Shown here in pieces: positions 14,107 to 19,189 of a DNA stretch of 19,189 nt. Made by a program: the position numbers and the translations under genes. This stretch comes from JBKEDF01 sp047975325 (GTDB taxonomy: Bacteria; Pseudomonadota; Alphaproteobacteria; Rhodobacterales; Rhodobacteraceae). The notes below the pieces were generated by a model that saw only the letters and a list, made by a program, of their open reading frames with translations, was not told where the DNA came from and ran no database searches. The stretch lies in assembly GCA_047975325.1 (NCBI GenBank), contig JBKEDF010000039.1, forward strand, positions 1 to 19,189, read 5' to 3'. Position 1 is the first letter of the stretch, and each line of letters opens with the position of its first letter.

Positions 14107-16302
14107 TCAGTATCCGGGCGCTTCGCCCGCCATCAGCGTACCTTCAAGGGGGGGCGTCCCGGCGGTTCCCTGGTTCGTCCATCCGGATCCGTCACCATCG
14201 AAATACCATTCGGGTGCGGTGCCGGTCGGGATTTGGCCATTGGGACCAAGGTCGACCGGCGCACCACCTTGGGCGAATTTTGCACGATTGGCGGGATCGG
14301 AAAGGTCCGGCGTCTGGGTTACGGAAAACCACAGATGGCCAAGATCCCCGATCCAGTCCGAACTTCCAGTGACCTGCATGCCGATTCCCAACTGCATGAT
14401 GGGACCGCCGGCCATGTCGACCGAATTGAAGCTCTGGGTACGAAGTTGCGTTCCATTGACCCATATCGACGCGCCGGTTGTATCCCAGCCGACCATGAGG
14501 TGATACCACTCATTGACCTCAAAACGCTCGGCGGATGTGCTGCCTGCATAGAAGACAAGCGTATCCGATGCCGAGTCGTTATAGAGCCGCAGGACAAGAC
14601 GTCCGTTGCCTGCGGTGTAAAGATCAAGGCCAATGGCCCCTCCGGTCCCCCGCGCTTGCAGGATCCTCTGCCCGGCCGAGGCGTTCCAGGCCGTGTCCCG
14701 GCTTCGCAACCAGATGGAAAACATGCCCTGCGTGCCGGCAATCGCCGAACTGCCAAGAAGGCCGGCATAGCCGGAGCTTCCATCAAACCCGGCAGAACGC
14801 GGGGTGAAGGCAACTGTCGAAACGGGGACGTGGATATCCTGCTGGAAGGGCCGCACGGCGATCCCCTCAAAAGGATAGGTTGCCGTCTCATCATGCAGAG
14901 CCGGGATATGTTCAATCAGAAAATCGGGGTAGAGATCAAAATCCCGTGGTTCCTGCAGGACCGCCGTTGCCTGACCGCGCAGATAGGACAGGGTATCGCC
15001 GGATGCAAAGGGGGTTTCGGGGATGATCCTGACCCTGCCCACACGGCCATGAATACCATGGGTTTCGCTTGCCGACTGAATGGTCACTGCCCCCCGAAAC
15101 TGGGCCGGGTATGAGGTTTCAGTTTCCAGGTATACCGGACGGCGAAGCGTATCCCGGGTAATCTCGACCCCTGTTACCGGCTGGCGATGCGGTGCCGATC
15201 CGGCATAGGTCCCTTCCCGGAACGCACGCAGCGTGGTCAATGTGCCGCCATTGGGCAGGCTTACCAGAAGATCGGCATGAGCGCCGTCCTCGGGTCCTTC
15301 TATCCCGACCACCTGTGGTTCATTGATTTCCATGCCCGAGGCGCGCAGGAGCGCCATGGCAATGGGCCACATCAGAAGGATCTGGCCATCAGGGTTCGCA
15401 ACATCGGGGTGGATCTCCGATGACGATCCGCCGAAGCGGCAGATATGGGACGACGGACCAACGCGAAGATCGACACTTTGTGCAAGGTCATCGCTTTCAA
15501 GCGCAACCATATTGGCGCGGGAGGGCTCAATCATTCGGGCGTTATTGGCGGAGAAGCCTGCCATTTCGGGGGCCTCGGGGGCATCGAGGAAAGGCATGGG
15601 GCCAAGGATGTGCCAGGACGTTTCATCGCGTGCAAAAACTCCTCGCCCTTTGGCTGTCACGGTTGCCGTTGCATCCCAGAGGCAGTGGTTCACATCGCTG
15701 CCATTGACCGTACCGCCGAGGGTAAAGGCAGCGCCGGTCCCATCCGTGCCAAAATAAAGTGGCCAGAAATGAGATCGGAAATTGCCGTTCTTGACCGAAG
15801 CCGCATCCGCATTGTACCAGCACTCGATCAGGTGGCCGACCGAGCCAGCCTCATCCTCCACCGCATCGACAACGGAGGTGAAATCCAACCAGATCCGGTT
15901 ATCACCGTCATCGGCACTATCATCGCCCAGACCAAAACGCGAAGTGCCTGATACTGCTCCATCGCCAATTACGAATTGCTGTCCCGGCGCGGCAAAATCC
16001 AGAAAGGCGGAAAGTGCTGCCATTGCCGGATTGACCTGTCCTGCGGAAACGGTATCGAGGTTCACCTCCGTCCGGACGGGGGCGGACCCCTCACCAGATT
16101 GCGTGAAGAGAATGAGATTGCCATCCCCCGGTATGGGCTGGGAAATGGAACGGTAGTAGATGCCGGTATTCAGAAGGTATTCCAGTTCCGACTGCCCGAA
16201 GATAATGGCAGATACCGTATCTGCTGGTGGGGCAGGAGGGGCGATCTCCCCATCGCTATCGGCCCGGGGCGTCGGAACCAGTGCAAGGTCCAGTCCCAGC
16301 AT
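14107..16302 (-). CDS. GTA/phage-type head-spike protein with esterase-like and LamG-like domains (GhsB position)
   Basis: A 731-residue protein without signal peptide or membrane segments. After a short Pro-rich N-terminus, residues about 30-350 look like an SGNH/sialate-O-acetylesterase domain: SAIIFGQSELEYLL puts a Ser38 nucleophile in a GQS motif, and SSSEIHPDVANPDG (about 310) supplies a likely His. A middle segment (about 355-520) has beta-rich sequence. Residues about 520-690 form a concanavalin/LamG-like domain (AGFDGSSGYAGLL, EVNEWYHLMVGWDTTGASIWVNGTQL). The ATG overlaps the stop of the upstream spike-base gene (TGATG, 16300-16304), the arrangement expected for a ghsA-ghsB pair. In R. 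capsulatus GhsB is the head-spike part that binds the capsule. I assign this role by position and domain logic; the length and domains relative to R. capsulatus GhsB would need alignment. Confidence 0.72.
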   Translation of the reverse strand: MLGLDLALVPTPRADSDGEIAPPAPPADTVSAIIFGQSELEYLLNTGIYYRSISQPIPGDGNLILFTQSGEGSAPVRTEVNLDTVSAGQVNPAMAALSAFLDFAAPGQQFVIGDGAVSGTSRFGLGDDSADDGDNRIWLDFTSVVDAVEDEAGSVGHLIECWYNADAASVKNGNFRSHFWPLYFGTDGTGAAFTLGGTVNGSDVNHCLWDATATVTAKGRGVFARDETSWHILGPMPFLDAPEAPEMAGFSANNARMIEPSRANMVALESDDLAQSVDLRVGPSSHICRFGGSSSEIHPDVANPDGQILLMWPIAMALLRASGMEINEPQVVGIEGPEDGAHADLLVSLPNGGTLTTLRAFREGTYAGSAPHRQPVTGVEITRDTLRRPVYLETETSYPAQFRGAVTIQSASETHGIHGRVGRVRIIPETPFASGDTLSYLRGQATAVLQEPRDFDLYPDFLIEHIPALHDETATYPFEGIAVRPFQQDIHVPVSTVAFTPRSAGFDGSSGYAGLLGSSAIAGTQGMFSIWLRSRDTAWNASAGQRILQARGTGGAIGLDLYTAGNGRLVLRLYNDSASDTLVFYAGSTSAERFEVNEWYHLMVGWDTTGASIWVNGTQLRTQSFNSVDMAGGPIMQLGIGMQVTGSSDWIGDLGHLWFSVTQTPDLSDPANRAKFAQGGAPVDLGPNGQIPTGTAPEWYFDGDGSGWTNQGTAGTPPLEGTLMAGEAPGY

Positions 16303-16565
16303 CAGCTGAGCCCCACAAGGCCGGTTGCCGTCGTACCGGTTGCCAGGACATGACTGAGTCGTAACGGATAGATAGCTCCACCCGGAACTGCAGATAGCGT
16401 CACTGTGCCCCCATCAACAAAGGTGACACGCAGATCCCCGCCGCCACCGACATAGATCGCACGCGTTGACCGGGCCAAGGGTTGCGAATTATGCGGTGAA
16501 ATCTCGGCTGCCGTTGCAGCGGGGGAAGTCAGGTTGGATTGATGGGTTTTGAAATCGTCTGCCAT
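16302..16565 (-). CDS. ghsA: Spike base protein, Rcc01079 family (GTA head spike)
   Basis: A soluble protein of 87 residues starting MADDFKTHQSNLTSPAA. The features STRAIYVGGGGDLRVTFVDGGTVTLSAVPGGAIYPLRLSHVLATGTTATGLVGL match the spike base family named after R. capsulatus Rcc01079: an N-terminal TSPA segment, a TRAIYVGG strand, a DGxTVTxxxVPxG turn and the ATGTTATGLVGL ending. It would anchor the head spike on the capsid of the gene transfer agent or a related phage. The ATG at 16565 has AGGGA eight bases upstream and is preferred over the ATG at 16586. Translation runs directly into the larger spike gene by a one-base overlap. No other phage structural genes are in the window, which fits GTA spike genes, known to lie away from the main GTA cluster. 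The symbol is by family resemblance. Confidence 0.78.
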   Translation of the reverse strand: MADDFKTHQSNLTSPAATAAEISPHNSQPLARSTRAIYVGGGGDLRVTFVDGGTVTLSAVPGGAIYPLRLSHVLATGTTATGLVGLS

Positions 16566-16869
16566 GTCATTGGTCCCTGATTGCATTTTGGATAAGGAAA
16601 TCTCGGGCGCGACGATCCCCGGATGGGGTTAAGATGGCAAAAGGGGAGCGTACGTTGCAGCCTGCGCGGGCCTGCACCCCGTCTCAGAGCGATTTTCTTA
16701 ACGGGAAATTCATAAATTGATGGAATGAAAGCGCTTTGTGTTCATGCCCTTGAACCAGATTCCCGGTTTTGTTGTATAACGTGAAACGGTGATTGACGGT
16801 GGCTGGACCGATGCGCCATTTCTCTTTATCCTGCCGCGCGTTTCAGGTGATATATCGGATCAGTTCCCA
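16566..16869. promoter_or_regulatory. Divergent regulatory region between the spike pair and xrtD
   Basis: About 300 bases hold the opposite promoters of the spike genes and xrtD. On the plus strand TTGAAC at 16750-16755 and TATAAC at 16775-16780 (19-base spacing) form a possible promoter for xrtD, putting transcription start near 16787. TTAA-N7-TTCA at 16698-16712 is one base off the CtrA consensus TTAA-N7-TTAA, of interest because GTA genes are under CtrA-linked control in Rhodobacter. Neither site is certain. Confidence 0.35.
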
Positions 16870-18462
16870 ATGAATATTCTTTCCGCAGGTCGGGATGCGT
16901 CATTCAGTCTTAATCCCGTCGGGCTTGGCTGGATCTTGTTGCTCGTTCTTTCCGCTGTTCCAATCTACTGGATAGGGCTGGTTTCGCTGGGGCAGGCATG
17001 GATCACGCCGGAATATAGCCATGGGCCGTTGATTCCGATAATCTCCCTTTATCTTTTCCTGCGGGAATTGCGGCATGCCCCGGCCTTTGATCCCGCTGCC
17101 CCGGTGCGCCGCGGCCCGGGTATCGCAGTAATCGTTTTCGCGCTGGCCTTCGGAATTTTCGGGAACATGATCCGGATCCCGGATGTTGTAACCTATGCCT
17201 TCATTGTCTGGGTGGGTGGCGTTGTCCTGACCGTGATGGGCTGGGATCGGGGGCGGCGCCATCAGTTACCGGTGCTGCACCTGATCTTCATGTTGCCGCT
17301 GCCAACCTTTGTCTATCTGAAGTTCACCATTTTTTTGCAAACGATATCTTCCGAAATCGGTGTCTGGCTGATCGAACTGATGGGCGTTCCGGTCTTTCTG
17401 GAAGGCAATGTGATCGATCTTGGGGTCTATAAGCTTCAGGTGGCCGAAGCTTGCTCCGGGCTGCGCTACCTCTTTCCCATCCTGTCCTTCTCCTATCTTT
17501 TCGGAATCCTCTATCGTGGCCCTTTCTGGCACAAGGCGGTCCTGTTTCTGATGGCAGCGCCCCTGACAATCCTGATGAACTCCTTCCGGATTGGCATGAT
17601 CGGGATTCTGGTCAACAGTTATGGGATTGGTCAGGCCGAAGGTTTCCTGCACTTTTTTGAGGGCTGGGTGATCTTTGGAACCTGCATTGCCATTTTGTTC
17701 CTGACGGCGGTTCTGCTGCAACGTATGACGTTCGACCCCAAAAGACTTTCGGAAACGATTGATCTGGACTTTACCGATTTCGTACCGCAATTGCGCCGTT
17801 TTGTCGGCATTGCGCCCTCACCGGGCCTGATTGCGGCGGCACTGATATCCACGGTGATCGGCCTTGCTTTCGTTTTGACACCGGAACGTCCGCCTCAGGT
17901 TATTGCACGGGAAGGTTTCTCGGGCTTTCCGCGGGATTTAGGTTACTGGTCAGGTACGATGCGATTGCTTGAACCGGATGTTGAACGCGTCCTGAAGGCC
18001 AGCGACTATGTCAACGGCACGTATTTCGCACCGGGGGAAAGAAGTTATGTCAACGTTTTTTCGGCCTGGTACGCAAAACAAACCGATGGGTCTGGTATCC
18101 ATTCACCCGAGGTTTGCCTACCTGTTGGCGGCTGGGAAATCCATTCCCTTCAGACTTATCGCGTGAATATGCCCACAACACCCTATGGCAGTTTCAATGT
18201 GAATCGGGCCGTCATCCAGAAAGGCCTGTCGCAGCAGCTCGTGTATTATTGGTTTGAACAGCGCGGCAAGAGGATGACAAACGATTATCTCGCGAAGATG
18301 AGCGTTGTCTGGGATGGTCTGACGATAGGGCGAAACGATGGCGCATTGGTGCGTTTCGTAACGCCAATCGAAACCGGGGAAAGCGAGGCAGATGCAGAGG
18401 CGCGGCTGCAGCGCATGATGGAAGTAACGTTACAGAAAATGCCGCGTTTCATCCCAGATTGA
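16870..18462 (+). CDS. xrtD: Exosortase of XrtD type with fused EpsI/DUF3485 domain
   Basis: An inner-membrane transpeptidase-like enzyme that should cleave proteins with a VPLPA-CTERM sorting tail and pass them to the cell surface. From the ATG at 16870 it has 530 residues. The exosortase domain (about 15-300) has at least seven membrane segments and the catalytic set: Cys195 in EACSGLRYL, Arg240 in NSFRIGMIG and His261 in FLHFFEGW. The C-terminal domain (about 315-525) is EpsI-like, with HSPEVCLPVGGWEI. This fusion is the known layout of XrtD in Rhodobacterales. An in-frame GTG at 16789 would add 27 residues but lies at the predicted transcription start, so the ATG is preferred, though its ribosome binding site is weak. 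No protein with a sorting tail is encoded in the window. It ends one base before the convergent ubiV stop. Exosortases often sit beside exopolysaccharide genes. Confidence 0.85.
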   Translation: MNILSAGRDASFSLNPVGLGWILLLVLSAVPIYWIGLVSLGQAWITPEYSHGPLIPIISLYLFLRELRHAPAFDPAAPVRRGPGIAVIVFALAFGIFGNMIRIPDVVTYAFIVWVGGVVLTVMGWDRGRRHQLPVLHLIFMLPLPTFVYLKFTIFLQTISSEIGVWLIELMGVPVFLEGNVIDLGVYKLQVAEACSGLRYLFPILSFSYLFGILYRGPFWHKAVLFLMAAPLTILMNSFRIGMIGILVNSYGIGQAEGFLHFFEGWVIFGTCIAILFLTAVLLQRMTFDPKRLSETIDLDFTDFVPQLRRFVGIAPSPGLIAAALISTVIGLAFVLTPERPPQVIAREGFSGFPRDLGYWSGTMRLLEPDVERVLKASDYVNGTYFAPGERSYVNVFSAWYAKQTDGSGIHSPEVCLPVGGWEIHSLQTYRVNMPTTPYGSFNVNRAVIQKGLSQQLVYYWFEQRGKRMTNDYLAKMSVVWDGLTIGRNDGALVRFVTPIETGESEADAEARLQRMMEVTLQKMPRFIPD

Positions 18463-18463
18463 A

Positions 18464-19189
18464 TTATTCCGCCGTCATTCTGGCGATCCGGCGATAGCCG
18501 GCGGTGCCGTGCCAGAATCCATTGCTGAAAGGCACGGGGGTGCAGAGCGTTTGCAGCCGTGTTTCCGCCTCGGGAATTTCAACCGCGCCATCGATCACAT
18601 CGCGGAAGATTTGCGCCACGCCGACCATATCCACCGCCTGCGGCATCAGGCGCAGATGGCTGATGCCCATGTCTTGCAGATTGGGGATTTCCGGCAGCAG
18701 GTCGATATAGCTTTCTGACTGGGTCTGGATGCCGTTGACGCGCAGGATGGGCTTGTCATCGCGGGTTTGCAGCGGCATGCCGTCAGGGTCTTTTTCACAA
18801 ATAAACAGGCAGTTATCCTTGGTGCGCCCATGTGCGCGGGCGTGATAGCAGCGCGCCGAGACCGCCAGCGAGGCGCGGCCAAAGACCTGCACTTCAACCC
18901 CCAGGCCCAGATCGCGGCAGGCTTGCGCGGCCACCGCGACGGCCTCGGAAGGCATCTCGGCGGGCAGGCAGATATGGGCGGCGCCCTGACGGGCCATCCA
19001 TGCAATCGTTGCCTCATTATAGGCGTTCATGAAGGGGCCGATCCGGTGGGCGCGTGCGCCGCGGGCATAGAGACCGGCGGCATTGTTGATCTCGATTTCC
19101 GGGCCGTCCATTTCGGCCAGATCGGTGGTCGCCTTGCGTTCGCGTTTCAGCATCACCTCGGCCAGCGAGGACAGGATGACCCGCTTGCC
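18464..19189 (-). CDS. ubiV: Ubiquinone biosynthesis protein UbiV, U32 family (5' end outside window)
   Basis: With UbiU it forms the iron-sulfur hydroxylase of the oxygen-independent ubiquinone pathway. The visible 241 codons begin in mid-protein with GKRVILSSLAEVMLKRER and run to the true stop (TAA, 18464-18466). Family motifs include a GPFMNAYNEATIAWMARQGA strand-helix unit, LPAEMPSEAV, VEVQVFGRASLAVSARCYHARAH and the Cys pattern C-x12-C-x3-C in the following segment, which supplies ligands of the 4Fe-4S cluster. ILRVNGIQTQSESYIDLL and GFWHGTAGYRRI near the end also fit. About 50 N-terminal residues are missing off the right edge, where ubiU and ubiT are usually found upstream. It suggests a facultatively anaerobic lifestyle. 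It is unrelated to the surface genes and converges on xrtD. Confidence 0.88.
   Translation of the reverse strand, partial: GKRVILSSLAEVMLKRERKATTDLAEMDGPEIEINNAAGLYARGARAHRIGPFMNAYNEATIAWMARQGAAHICLPAEMPSEAVAVAAQACRDLGLGVEVQVFGRASLAVSARCYHARAHGRTKDNCLFICEKDPDGMPLQTRDDKPILRVNGIQTQSESYIDLLPEIPNLQDMGISHLRLMPQAVDMVGVAQIFRDVIDGAVEIPEAETRLQTLCTPVPFSNGFWHGTAGYRRIARMTAE

Noticed and set aside
14233..15114. Plus-strand open frame of 293 codons
   Set aside because: Antisense to the large spike gene; no protein-like domain is visible.
14107..16586. Prophage remnant
   Set aside because: Only the two spike-like genes are present, with no integrase, capsid, terminase or attachment repeats; the GTA spike explanation fits better.
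16789..16869. GTG start adding 27 residues to xrtD
   Set aside because: No ribosome binding site, and it lies at the predicted transcription start; homologues begin close to the ATG at 16870.

Overview
The window looks like a chromosomal segment of a Rhodobacterales-type alphaproteobacterium. This rests on GC-rich genes, a fused XrtD-type exosortase, a UbiV homologue, and a gene pair resembling the head-spike proteins of the Rhodobacter gene transfer agent (GTA). The family calls come from reading motifs; no database search was possible. I see no tRNA, rRNA, CRISPR array or insertion sequence.

The edges are housekeeping or metabolic genes. On the left is the 5' part of thrS (minus strand, running off the window) and a divergent alpha/beta hydrolase of ABHD10 type. 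On the right is most of ubiV (anaerobic ubiquinone hydroxylation, minus strand, 5' end outside the window), converging on xrtD.

The middle (about 1.7-14 kb) is a surface-polysaccharide locus. On the minus strand from about 7.05 kb runs a secreted beta-helix protein whose stop overlaps the start of a Wzy/O-antigen-ligase-like polymerase. After a 416-base AT-richer gap comes a second beta-helix protein (paralogue) without a signal peptide but with PKD and LamG-like domains. Divergent from these at about 7.1 kb are a left-handed beta-helix acetyltransferase and an SGNH hydrolase. A CatB-like acetyltransferase translationally coupled to a Wzx flippase follows on the minus strand. An F420-dehydrogenase-beta-like iron-sulfur flavoprotein is then paired with a polysaccharide pyruvyl transferase (plus strand). 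A family 2 glycosyltransferase lies on the minus strand. Together these could flip, polymerise and decorate (acetyl, pyruvyl) a capsule or exopolysaccharide, but most glycosyltransferases and the export machinery are not here.

The most interesting part is 14.1-16.6 kb. A small protein matching the RcGTA head-spike base family (Rcc01079/GhsA) overlaps a 731-residue protein with an esterase-like N-terminal domain and a LamG-like C-terminal domain, in the place of GhsB. In R. capsulatus the spikes bind the capsule, so a spike pair sitting inside a capsule locus suggests linked evolution of a GTA ligand and its receptor. The spike may also deacetylate a glycan that the neighbouring acyltransferases acetylate. 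Next to it, xrtD encodes a protein-sorting enzyme, so this whole block concerns the cell surface.
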